A stretch of 64,000 bases of DNA, taken from Orbilia blumenaviensis. Its lineage: Eukaryota; Ascomycota; Orbiliomycetes; Orbiliales; Orbiliaceae. This document shows, in pieces, positions 1-10,240 of this stretch. Position numbers and translations under genes: made by a program. Positions within the stretch are counted from its first letter, which is position 1; every line of letters starts with the position of its first letter. The stretch is taken from positions 1,302,001 to 1,366,000 of the forward strand of contig JAVHNS010000007.1 in the NCBI GenBank assembly GCA_036872755.1, written 5' to 3'. The notes under the pieces were generated by a model, which did not search any database, was not told the origin of the DNA, and saw only the letters and a list, made by a program, of their open reading frames with translations.

Positions 1-1
1 A

Positions 2-466
2 GGTATCATATCCAACTTACAGGACTTTACGGATTCATTGTCCGGTCTGAAGTTTTTGAAGTCGCTATCCCTCACTACATACCTCTTCCATCCCGGTTTC
101 TTCATTCCAGTACCAGACACTGTCGAGAAGCTATGTTTCTACGGCATTGGTGTATGCTGGAGGAGGTGGTGGTATGACTTCGCACGGTTTTCTTTCAAGA
201 ATATAAAAACATTAGGGTTTGACACGACCACGGACTGTTCTCGGGCAGTCCACGGGGACGACGATCCTCAATTGAAAAGGGACTATATCGACCCATTTGA
301 CCCCCGTTCTCGGCGCCCGGAAAACTTGTTTTATATTGGAAGTGTGGAAATACAAGGGCTACGAAAATGTTGGTGGTATGGACCCGAATGTTTCTTTGTT
401 CCGAATGATTTGATTCTATGTATCGAGGAGAAAAACAATATCAACGTAACGCGAAAGAGTCTATAA
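2..466 (+). CDS. 3' end of an unidentified protein-coding gene (partial)
   Basis: An open frame runs from the window edge to a TAA at 464-466, giving about 154 C-terminal residues of a gene that begins upstream. The frame is rich in Trp, Phe, Tyr and charged residues and contains no transmembrane segment or motif that I recognise. A possible splice acceptor (aacttacag, ending at 21) lies at the very start, so the true exon may begin there. The composition is similar to the C-terminal halves of fungal F-box or LRR proteins, such as the one at 8354-10240, but this is only an impression. No function is assigned. Confidence 0.45.
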   Translation, partial: GIISNLQDFTDSLSGLKFLKSLSLTTYLFHPGFFIPVPDTVEKLCFYGIGVCWRRWWYDFARFSFKNIKTLGFDTTTDCSRAVHGDDDPQLKRDYIDPFDPRSRRPENLFYIGSVEIQGLRKCWWYGPECFFVPNDLILCIEEKNNINVTRKSL

Positions 467-911
467 TTAGTAGGTTTATCATTTAATCACTTACCGTCGA
501 CGGACTCTTCAGAATTCACCTGTATATATACAAGTATATATTCTTTGCCTCGTCAGTTGACTCTAGTCTCGTAAACTAATTGTAACCTCAACGAAACAGA
601 ACACGTTGACCCTGATCTTAATTACTAGCAGCTCGGGTTGTTTATGTAATATCTACACTCCATTAGGATATTTGATATAATTATCGTCAGCTGATTGATA
701 TCCACCGATCCCATCGTATTAGGTGCTTTCGTGCCTTCAGTAAGGCGGTTTTCTCCTTGGGTTGTTCCATTTCAAGAATAATACTGAAGATAATTTCACG
801 TTTGACTTCCGGGGCTTCAGTTCATTCATAAATTCTGAGTACATTGGTCCACTATAGCTTCATTGAATAACGAATCGGTTTGTACTGTTACAAAAGCCCG
901 CGGGGTGGTCT
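467..911. other. Intergenic region between convergent gene ends
   Basis: No open frame with coding character is visible on either strand. The region lies between the stop of the partial left-edge gene and the stop of the minus-strand glyoxalase gene, so it should hold both 3' UTRs. It is AT-rich, with TA-rich stretches around 521-545. Confidence 0.6.
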
Positions 912-2460
912 TCACCAGTCTGCTCGCTTTTTGATGCCTTCATTCTGAACGACCTCAATCCAGTACCCATCAGGATCCTTGATGAAGGCAACATCTTTCA
1001 TCTTTCCATCAGTTAATCTCTTCTTCCAGTTGACATTCAGACCTTCGAATCTCTCGCATGCAGCATCAAGATCATCGACCGTAACGCAGATGTGACCGAA
1101 CTATTTGGCAGACTGTTAGCCTTCTAAAACGCCATAAAATGGAGCGTAACAGTATGTAGTACCCCCTGTGGCTCCGTATTTCCATCATGGTAGCCCATGA
1201 ATCCGCTTTCCGGGTCGTCGGTACCATAGTTGTACGTCAACTCCAACAACCCTTCTCGGTCCGAAGTCAAAGTTTCATTCTCAACCTCTCCTTCACGTTT
1301 ATATCCCAGGAAGTACAGGTCGAACTTTGCCTCTGGGCTCTTGTGCGTACGGAGAAGGGTCATTCCCATAGTCTCAGTATAGAACTTGAGAGATTCGGTG
1401 GCACTTTTGACTCGGATCATAGAGTGGTTCATGCGGTAGGTTTCTACCTCCGTTGGAGTGATGACTTGGTCCTTTAGGCCGATGATCTCAACCCTAATGG
1501 TATCATGTTAGGTATATATCTGGCTGTTAAAATGTTCATGTATTGACTTACCAGTATCCATTGGGGTCCTTCGCGAATGCAATACTTCAAGATATAATGA
1601 TCAGCTTGGTACAGACACATAGGGAGCCCAGCAAAAGTCATACTGTCTCATTCTTCCGTCTGAGAGCTTCTTCTTGAAGGCAACGCCAGCCTCCTCAAGA
1701 CGATCACAAGCATTTTGAAGATTATCAACCGCGATACAGCTTTTGTTATTTGGATTTTACCCGGTTAGTCACGATTTTTGCAACAGTCGCCTCTCCTTTA
1801 TCCGCCTAGTAGTCGAAGGAACCTACATATGACCGAATCGTATTTTTAAGTCAGTACCACGCATATTCTCGTCTCAGGGGATATTGGATCACATATCTCT
1901 GTGAGGCTCGTCATTTCCGTTATTGATGGTATACTCAGGATTGGATTCAGTTCCATAGTTGTGGGTGAGCTCTACAATGCCCTCTCGATCAGTCCAGTGA
2001 TTTCCAGCACTCTCAGCCTTTGGTGAGTCGTAGGCGAGGAAGTAGAGATCGAAGCTCCATTGTGGATTTGGAATCCTAATACATTATCATATATTAGTAT
2101 CCTTCTCTTGGATACCTTTGAGGAGGCTCGTTTATCGTACTTGTTGATGACCTTCATGCCCAAGAGCTCGTAGAATTTAACTATGTTGTGAAATTCCCTC
2201 ATAAGCATCATGCAGTAGAAGTTATCTCGAGAATCTTTAAAGTATCAGGTCATACCGCTCTCAACTGGGTCCTTCACCCGGAGCCTGTTCGTCAAGGTAT
2301 AAGCATCTGTTCCACCTGAGATTTCGAGGGATCAGAGGTTCATGGGTGTAAATACATGGTATGATTAAGCCTGCGGTTTCATTAGCTAATGCATCTTCCA
2401 ACCTACAACGTAATGGAGTTCAAGGTTAACAAACTTGTATCTCGACGTATCGGTCGCCAT
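912..2460 (-). CDS. GLO1: Lactoylglutathione lyase (glyoxalase I), two-domain, ten exons
   Basis: It converts the methylglyoxal-glutathione hemithioacetal to S-lactoylglutathione in the cytosol. Exons read on the minus strand: 2460-2435, 2370-2356, 2284-2256, 2180-2141, 2075-1897, 1839-1827, 1739-1644, 1584-1552, 1493-1163, 1100-912. Joined, they give 316 residues without a stop, close to the yeast two-domain enzyme. Both halves show the family pattern: [24 protein letters not shown] and KDPNGYWVE in the first; [21 protein letters not shown] and KDPDGYWIE in the second. These supply the His/Glu zinc ligands. Exons 2 and 6 are microexons of 15 and 13 nt carrying the NHT and FGH histidines. Intron 5 begins AT and ends AC; all others are GT-AG. 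The first half holds eight introns and the second only one. The start [14 protein letters not shown] is the natural family N terminus. Confidence 0.93.
1840..1896 (-). other. AT-AC spliceosomal intron in the glyoxalase I gene
   Basis: This 57-nt intron starts ATATGTGATCC and ends AAAAATAC, with a strong branch sequence TACTGAC 13 nt before the end. Removing exactly these bases joins G to GA and restores Gly in the invariant RGFGHI motif. A GT-AG intron cannot give that result here. The donor resembles GTATGT with its first base changed, so it looks like a U2-type AT-AC intron, not a U12-type one (no ATATCCTT donor). Confidence 0.8.
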
Positions 2461-2891
2461 TGTACGGAATTGGTATCGAAGCGGTAACGCACGCCAGGTA
2501 AATGAATTTACGGAATAGTTGAGTCTCCGAGCGAAGATTCGGGGTATCAGCATTATTAGAGCACAATGTTCATGACGTCGCGCTCGTCGAATCCCACCTT
2601 TTATCGATAACACAAGAAAGCGCCAAGACGGGAAATAGCCCGCACAGTGCGACAACACATGGTCAGCTGTTGCATTTTGGGGTTTCCCGCTAAGAGCGTG
2701 CGAATACAGTTTAATTGGCTATTGCTTCGGTCTGGCCTTAAGCCATGCAATGAGTCTGAGGCGCTAATATTTGCTTTGTTCGAATGTCAAGAGCTTAAGA
2801 GGATCAGGCCTGGGATATAAATTATCTGAACGTTTAGCTGCTCTTAGACTTCCACAAACTTTTATCTCATCAAAAGCAACTTACGAAAAAA
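2461..2891. promoter_or_regulatory. Divergent promoter region, glyoxalase I / metallophosphoesterase
   Basis: The two genes diverge from this 431-bp interval. A TATA-like element (tataaatt, 2816-2823) lies about 70 bp upstream of the metallophosphoesterase ATG, in the right orientation. A CAAAA/CATCA-rich leader follows it. I see no coding frame here. Confidence 0.5.
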
Positions 2892-3680
2892 ATGGTTCAA
2901 ATCCAAGTCGTCTCCGACCTTCATCTCGAATCTTACTTCGAGTATGACCTCTACGAATTAGATCCCGCAGCTCCATACCTTGCGCTGCTAGGTGATATTG
3001 GCAATACGCGTGACCCCGGACTATTCAACTTTATCAAGCGCATGCTTAGACAGTTCGAGATAGTCTTCTACGTCGCTGGAAATCACGAGCCCTACCACGG
3101 TACCTGGGACTCTGCACACCAGGAACTCACCAAATTCGCGGATTCAGTAAATAAAGAGCCTGAATTTGGCGCAGGAAAACTGATATATATGAATCAGACA
3201 CGTTATGATGTTACCAACGATGTCACAATTTTGGGATGTGTGTTATTTTCAGCTATCGACCCAAAACGCATGGAGGATGTCAGCTTCGGCCTCAACGACT
3301 TTTATAACATCCAGAACTGGACCGTCCAAGACCACTGTTCGAGCCACGAGTCAGATAGTGCATGGCTTAACACCCAAGTTTCCAAAATCGCTGCAGAGGA
3401 GCCGACCCGCAAGATTATAATTTTCACACATTACTGTCCTACCTTTGATGCGACGAATCCGAAGTATAAAGGCAGTGCCATTTCGTCTGGGTTTACGACG
3501 GATATGACGAAAGAAGAATTTTGGAAGCTTGAAAATGTAAGAGTTTGGGCTTTTGGACACACGCATTATAATTATGATGTTGTGGAGGAAGGGACTGGGA
3601 AACGGGTTATGGCAAATCAGAGGGGGTATTACTCTTCGCAGTCGGCTGGGTATGATCCGCTGAAGACAATAGAGGTGTAA
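2892..3680 (+). CDS. Calcineurin-like metallophosphoesterase
   Basis: A single-exon protein of 262 residues in the calcineurin-like metallophosphoesterase superfamily (binuclear-metal hydrolases of phosphoesters). The metal-binding signatures occur in order: SDLHLE (residues 8-13), LLGDIGN (32-38), AGNHE (62-66), FTHYCPT (about 178-184) and FGHTHYN (about 221-227). The length matches the small stand-alone fungal members of unknown substrate. It has no signal peptide or transmembrane helix, so it is probably cytosolic. The ATG at 2892 follows an A-rich leader and is the first in frame. The family assignment is secure; the substrate is not known. Confidence 0.92.
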   Translation: MVQIQVVSDLHLESYFEYDLYELDPAAPYLALLGDIGNTRDPGLFNFIKRMLRQFEIVFYVAGNHEPYHGTWDSAHQELTKFADSVNKEPEFGAGKLIYMNQTRYDVTNDVTILGCVLFSAIDPKRMEDVSFGLNDFYNIQNWTVQDHCSSHESDSAWLNTQVSKIAAEEPTRKIIIFTHYCPTFDATNPKYKGSAISSGFTTDMTKEEFWKLENVRVWAFGHTHYNYDVVEEGTGKRVMANQRGYYSSQSAGYDPLKTIEV

Positions 3681-3887
3681 GACGAGTTTACATGAATTTG
3701 GTCTGGAGGACGGCGGCTTTGTATTATATATTTTCTTCATTCTACGGCTCTCTATTTACCCAATTAAAGCTTAAGGGAGTTGGTGAGCAATAGGTGATGT
3801 ATACATGCTTCAATATCGATTTTATACCGATACACGCTACACCATACCCGTCTTTTGCGCGGGTAATAGCATACAAGCTTGACCGAA

Positions 3888-6800
3888 TCAATCCTCAGCA
3901 CTAGCCAACATAGATCTTCCCTGTTCAATCTTCAGAGTTACAATGTCGACTTCAGCCTGTTCTTTGTCCTGACCATGCTCTTGATACCAAAACTCTAACT
4001 TTTTCAGGGCTTTCATTGTATTTTCGTTTGCTAGACCATATGTCTCCTCGGACCCTTTGGCCAAAATCTTTAGATATTCGAGTTCTCCCTCGTAGTTACC
4101 GCAGGTACTCCTGAAGTAGGCGACATTTTGCAGCGCAACGTGGGTTTCCAGGTGGTTCGGCCCCCGATATTTCAAATAGAGCTCGGCCGACAGCTCGTAG
4201 AGTTCCTCCGCACTTACCATATCGCCGATTTCTTGACACAGAACAGCTGCGTCATTAATTGTCGCCATGCTTACCCAGTGCCCTGGATCAAGTGCCTCTG
4301 CATTGTTCTCCAGGCATTTCTTAAATTGCTCCAGTGATTCCTCGTTTCTGCCTTCCACGTACAGAGAGCTGGCTTTCATGGACTCAGTCCAAAGCAGACG
4401 TGGGTCATCCGGAGCCAGCAGCTCGCGTTGCCGCGACAATGTTCCTTCGAGGAGTTCATAATCCACTGCCCTTTTGACAAAGATATTAACGAATATCAGA
4501 TCCTGGTTTGCCAAAAGCATATCTGTCTCGAGCTCCAGCGGCGGATTCTCATGCGTACGCATTAGTCTCTGATACAAGCTGACTGCCGACTCGGACATCT
4601 CAGCCCACGCTTCATTCTCGCCCCAATAATACTTGAGGCCAGAGAAGTTAGACAAAGCCAGTGCGACCTTGGGGTTTAATGCTGCTTCGTCGGTCACGAA
4701 GTCGCAGTCTGGGATGTATGTGTCGAAGCACAGCGAGATATGCGTCATGTTCCGTCGTTCATAGTTCCACTCAATCTCCTCTCGCTTGTCGTATCTAGTA
4801 TTGAGACCACACCCAACAAGGCTGATTGCTTGCAGGTAACCATTCGTGTGAAGTTTTCGGAGTCGAGATTTTTTGGTTTCCAGAACCATGGATTTACCGT
4901 CAGAATACGAATCTTGGGCCCAGTGCCGAAGGAGGGGGTGAATCCAATACGTTTGTCCCTCCTCGGTGCCATTAGAGGACTTTCGCTTCATTAAAGCGTA
5001 CATCACAAGATTATCGATCGCATCGTCCAGTTGCAAGTCATCTTTGCATACAGTCAGCCAGTTTTGATCTGGGTTCGAGCGGGGAAACTACACTCAATGT
5101 TGTAGCGCGTTAACGAGGGTGGGCCCTTTACCTTCAAACCATTCCATGGCACTCAGGCCGCGAACTAACAGCTCTCTTGATACGCCATCGGGGCTCAAGA
5201 ATGAGCAAACCCGTAGCAGGTCAATCGAACATGTCATGCCTGACTCCATGAGGGCCTGGACAGAAAGCTGCCAGCATGAAACAACCCCTTAGGGATATCT
5301 GGGGATTTTCTCGCAAATGTATATTGCCATATTATTCGTTAACCTTTTCAGGTATTCAACGAAACCAAGCGCACGTTTTATGACGTATGCGGACGCCTGA
5401 GATAGAGCTAGTGGCAAATACCCAAGCTCTTTAGCAATTGATTTGGCGGCTTCTCTGGCTATTTCGTATGTTTAGAGCGTCTTCAAATGCATATTTTGGG
5501 GGACTTCATAAATTTTAACTTACTCTCTTTTGATGCCGTATCAAGTTTATCATGCAAAAGTAATCTTAAACTTGATGATTCATCCATTTCTGGTATTTCG
5601 ATTAACTTAGTATCTCCAATTGAGACTCTCGAAGTCACGATTATGTGCCCATGGTTGCAAGCCGGCAGTAGCTCGCGCATCCTTTCTTCGTCTTCAGGTA
5701 CATTTAACCCGTCGACAACCAGACACCAACCTGAGTTGCCCTCTCTGGCCAGCCACCTTTTAATTGCTGGCCACGGCGCCTTTGCAATGTCATCTACTAG
5801 CATGCCGTCGTTTTTGACCTTTCCAGGGATTCCAAGGTCTGTTGCAACATCGGAGAAATTGTGGCTACCGCGATACTTAGCCGAGTAATGCGCGATGAGC
5901 ATGTTCAAGATTTGCCTTCCGCTATCACATACGGTGCTCTCGTCCGTGGAATCCACCCAAAAGACGGAAGCGTAGACCTCTTGGTTACGGTAGAGGTACT
6001 CTAGTGCGATCTGTGACTTACCAAGGCCCCCCATTCCTTGTAGAGTGACAATTGATTTCTTTAATCTGCCCTTCTCGTCAATCGATCCGGTTAAGAAGCT
6101 TTGCATTTCTTGGAATACATCCTCCCGGCCGCAAAAGTTCCCTAGGCGCGGATATGGCAACTGCCATTGAACTTTGAACTCGTCGAATGGAGTCGGTAAA
6201 GCATTCAGTTGTCCAGCTTCGAGCCCTAGAGCATCATATCTTTTGTTACCCTAAAAATACCCAAGAAAGCAGCATTCGATCTGGGTCAGGAAATTAACTT
6301 ACGTTCCAGGGGGTATTTAGTAAGGCTTTGAAGATAACCGATATATGTCTCCAAATCCTCAACGAGGCGAAATGTTTGTTGGCCGCCCGTATAGGCCCAT
6401 TTATATCTCGCCAGGGTAGGTATTACTTGTTGATACCTAGCTGCTCTGTTCTGCATCTCCAGAGCCCATTTGTCTAGACTAGAAACAATTGCATCAAGGT
6501 CATGATCAGTTTCCACCAACACCACGGGACCTAAATCATCTCTGGTGGAAGTATATTCGACAAGAGTATCCGCCGAACTAAGACCAGTATCTGTCCTTTC
6601 GAGTTTATCCTGTGACCCTCGAGCTGGAGGCACGGTCTTGCCCCGAGACCTAAATTTTGCTACAGTAAACTTTGACCGAATCCCACGTAAAATCCCACCC
6701 GATTTCGGAGACTCAGAGCTAGCAGATGTCGAGTATGATTCGGATATACTGAGCTTGACAAGAGAACTTTTGGCGTCTGCGACATCGTCAACATTACAAA

Positions 6801-7107
6801 TAGAGTACTCCGTCTTCAACTGCTCAACTTCAGCGAAGGTTCCTGCGATCTTGGCCAGCGTCTGAAGGAGCAGCTGATAGCGAACGGAGTTGGGATCGAT
6901 AATGTCGTGCAACTTTCTCCCATCGCTCTCCACCTTCGAGAACCAGTCTCTAAAATTCTGCTTCGACACTTCAAGACGGTAAAGGTAGCTCTCGAAATCT
7001 TTGCCGGCATTCTGTGCGGCGGTGAATAGGTCGTAGGCAGTCAAACATGCCTTAAGAAGCTGGTCTGCAATCCCTGCGATCGCAGAGACCCCACCAATGA
7101 CCTCCAT
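3888..7107 (-). CDS. HeLo-NB-ARC-TPR NLR (STAND) gene, interrupted by an in-frame stop
   Basis: Exons: 7107-6303, 6225-5524, 5458-5132, 5041-3888. These phases join into 996 codons with one internal TAA. The first about 230 residues resemble the HeLo (prion-inhibition) domain, starting MEVIGGVSAIAGIADQLLKA. An NB-ARC domain follows, with Walker A GMGGLGKS (about 332-339), Walker B LVVDGL (about 437-442) and a later TSR motif. The C-terminal exon has a winged-helix-like segment (YWIHPLLRHWAQ) and TPR repeats. Such fungal NLRs act in heterokaryon incompatibility and regulated cell death. The stop at codon 559 would leave HeLo-NB-ARC without TPRs. A gene finder could skip it with a weak 78-nt intron (donor GTTTCG), but this would delete the expected VEYLKRL helix. 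The first acceptor (CTCTAG at 6226-6231) is the least certain boundary. An upstream ATG at 7203 is possible. Confidence 0.8.
5289..5291 (-). other. Premature in-frame TAA in the NLR gene
   Basis: The frame reads ...ICEKIPRYP, stop, GVVSCWQLSVQAL... with NB-ARC-like sequence continuing in the same frame on both sides. A single base change from AAA, CAA or GAA would explain it. Confidence 0.75.
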
Positions 7108-7203
7108 AAATCTCCCTCTGCCGGTGACGACCCTCTTTGATTTGCTAGTCCAGGAAAAGATGCTCCTGATATCAAAAGATTGATTTTCGCTGGCTAAAAA
7201 CAT

Positions 7204-8353
7204 AAATTTTGCTCTATTTTATCGTGAACTAGTGATCGTTAGAGGCGGTTGGGCGAGTTTATAGCATTGTATAGTATACTTGCCAATATCTTGCTAACCA
7301 CGGTTGGGAAGTCCACGCTATCGATACGGTCCAAAGATTTACTCGATACCGATAAAGCATATCCAAAGCTTAGGTACTAGGTAAATGTGGACAGCGGTCC
7401 GAATTTACTCCTTAAAAAGAATGGGTTTATAAGACCACATGAAGACGAGGAATTCAATTGAAACCATAGCTGCCAGCGCTACCGCTCCCGTAAGCTTGTG
7501 TCTACATTTCTTTTTTCTTGGTTCCGTTAATTGACCCTTGGTCTAATGAAGCACACACCCAATATCATAGCAGCCTTCAATCTTATGTGGGTCCTTATGT
7601 GAATCCAAGACCGACACATATAGAAATATGGGGAAAGGGGTCTAAAGAAGGGTACTAGTGTATATCTACCGCATTTTAGCGGAAGGGTGCATGGCAAATA
7701 TGCACACCAGAAATGAAAAGAGGGAAGCTCTACGTGTCATTCAACACATAAGTGCACCAAGCCAAACGACCGGGGCAAAGTGTTAAAGTTTATTATGCAG
7801 CTCAATACGCTTCATCCACCCAAAGCTGAACGAAGCCATACGTATACGCTCTACAGGCCCAACGGCACAGGCGGCTACACCATCATGAAATACTTTTTTC
7901 CTTCTTTTTCTCGTAGTTAGCAATGGACAACATGTGTTGAGTTGTTGTATTTTGTTCTTAACACAGCGGTCTTGGCACCCTACTTCCACCAAAATTCTAC
8001 TGTATTTCACCCTCGTAAGCTCCTATATCCTTGTCTGCTTTGCTCCTCAAGCTTGTGTTATTCGCAGAATAGACCTACTTAGTATATTTATAGAAGATTT
8101 GGGATGGAATACGATATCTCGTACCCTTGAATGTTAATATGTTGCATGTTGTAATTCAGTATCCTTAAGCTTTCCAGAATTCAAGCCATATTGCGTTTAT
8201 GACACGGCGAATCCGTATCTCAAACCCCTCCCCCGCGCCCCACGTATACAGACTCAGTCCTCAAGTGTCCTTCGAATTCAACCACATGCAGCACGTTATC
8301 TGCCATCGGGAGGAATACCTGCGAGTCCAAGTCCACCTATACCTTCAATAATA
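7204..8353. other. Intergenic region upstream of the NLR and F-box genes
   Basis: About 1.15 kb between two divergent genes. I see no coding frame with recognisable content, no tRNA and no repeat. It should contain both promoters. A TATA-like string is not obvious near either start. Confidence 0.5.
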
Positions 8354-10240
8354 ATGGCACATACTAGTCTTCCTCTACCCCATGAACTCATACTTTTAAT
8401 TGCTGAATCCGTACGTCCCAATCTTTATCCTCCAAATGGATACTTATGTAGAGTCTTGTACAATTGTGAGCTCACCTTGATATCTATAAACAGGCCCAAG
8501 ACCGCCACTGCTTATGGGCATTATCACTCACCTGTCGCGAATTAAACACAGTCATAACTCCCATCCTTTACGACACAGTCGTAGTCAATATAAGAGACGA
8601 TGACACGTTTGTCTCGCCTCATGTGCGGTGTTTGGTCCAGAATCTGGACCATCCTAAACGTAGACTGATTAGGGATTTGGCGGTAATTACTGGTCTCCGA
8701 GAATTCGAGCGGGAGGTTTTGCCTACGGATGTGTCTCGCGCCCAGACCTTGATTCCGCATGAACCCGTGGATGATTCTAAGGATTGTAATGTTATGGGAG
8801 AAATCAATCAGATTATATATTGTTTTTTGAAAGCGTTGGAGCCGTGTCAGCTGAGAGGTTTTGTGTGAGAATCCCCTTCCCCCCCCCCCCCCACCTCCTC
8901 TCTTTTTATTTTTCTATTTTTTATTAAGAGTAGCTGGTGCTGGTTTTGGTGCTGGTATACCAGGATTATGCATGTATTTGGAGTAGTAGACTGCAGAGTT
9001 CATAAGAGAGGGGCGCAGTTAAAATGGCTCAACTAACCAGTGACTCGATTATACCTTTACCAGCTGGCAGACAATAATACCAATGATCCCGCAAACATAT
9101 AACCATCTAGCAGAGTTTCAACCCGCACTCGAACACCTCCGCTTCTACAACATAGCTATGGAACTAGGTGACTTGGTACCTCTTAGCCATTTCCTCAGGT
9201 TAAAGAGCTTGTACTGGGGCATGATCGATAACCTAGTCGCAGTCGGTATGCTTTTCGATTACCTCCAGACAAGCCCAAGTTCATTGAGATCATTATGCAT
9301 TGGCGCTACAACCTTCTTGGTGCGACGCCGCGAAAAGAGTCGTAGGACCTCTCCAGTACCTCTCACGGAGTGGGGGGGGGTTGAAACCGCATTTTCTGGG
9401 AAATTTGAACTGCCTGGTTTGGTGGAATATAAGTCTTTGACACACCCTATTCTATTACAGAAGATACTTCCATCGAAATCTTCACATATCACACGCCTGT
9501 ATCTCCGCGATACTTCTGACGCATCGTTGGAATGGGGCAAACTTCTGTTTTCATTCCGCGGACTGGTGGAGATAGGCATTCTATACTATTGTGTGGTGCC
9601 GTCGGTAGATATGTTCTGTCATCACCGAGATACGTTAAAAGTCTTATCCGTGCGTGGTTGCATGGCTTCTAGGCGACATCGGCGTTATCTCTGGTCTGTG
9701 GATGAGCTAGTGAGGCTGGGGGAGGAATGTAAGAAGCTCTCGGAGCTAACGGTATCAAATAGATACCGCGTTGGATTGTCGCTCGAGGGTGGACTTAAAC
9801 TTTTGGAAGAAGCTTTACATCTAGCGCCGTTCTTCGATAATGGAGAAAGGCAGCAGTTGGTGGAGTTCCCGATTCACGTGTTTACAAACCTTGAGTTTCT
9901 ATACTTTTCACTCCAGAGAGAAGGGGGGCATGGCACATCTGATCGTGATCTGGAGGGGGCGTATACCACACTATTAGGTCACGAAGTCGAAAGAGTTCTA
10001 AATACTAATCAATTCGACCCAGCGGGAATAAAATTAAAAATTGTCTGTGCTGAAGTCGGGAGGGTTATACAGCCGCTCGATAGAGCCACCAGAATATATT
10101 GGAGAGCAGTACCGCCCCGTCAACCAAACTCTTTGTCTATAGGTTTGGAGCTTGTGCGACGAGAGGAAATTGTGGCTTCCCATGCGGGTTTGAGGTTGCG
10201 GCATTTTTATCCATCGATAATCTTCAATGAAGGATTGTAA
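8354..10240 (+). CDS. F-box domain protein with LRR-like C-terminal region
   Basis: Exons 8354-8410, 8494-8864 and 9064-10240 join in phase into 534 residues. The N terminus, LPLPHELILLIAES followed by a CLWALSLTCRELN helix and ILYDTV, is a typical fungal F-box, which binds Skp1 in SCF ubiquitin ligases. The rest has a loose Leu-rich pattern (LEHLRFYNIAMELGDLVPL, LRSLCIGATTFL) suggesting a degenerate LRR or solenoid substrate-binding region. Intron 2 (199 nt) contains a run of C near 8879-8891. The join GT|C TGG CAG across intron 2 restores a continuous frame. The target substrate cannot be inferred. Confidence 0.82.

Noticed and set aside
1840..1896. U12-type (minor spliceosome) explanation for the AT-AC intron
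   Set aside because: The donor is ATATGT, not ATATCCTT, and the branch is the U2-type TACTGAC, not TTCCTTAAC.
1972..2211. Minus-strand ORF starting [13 protein letters not shown] as the start of glyoxalase I
   Set aside because: The first part lies inside an intron. The correct exon begins at 2180 (TTAAATTC), joining VKDPVES to VKFYELLGM; the ORF's tail also reads through the next intron in the wrong frame.
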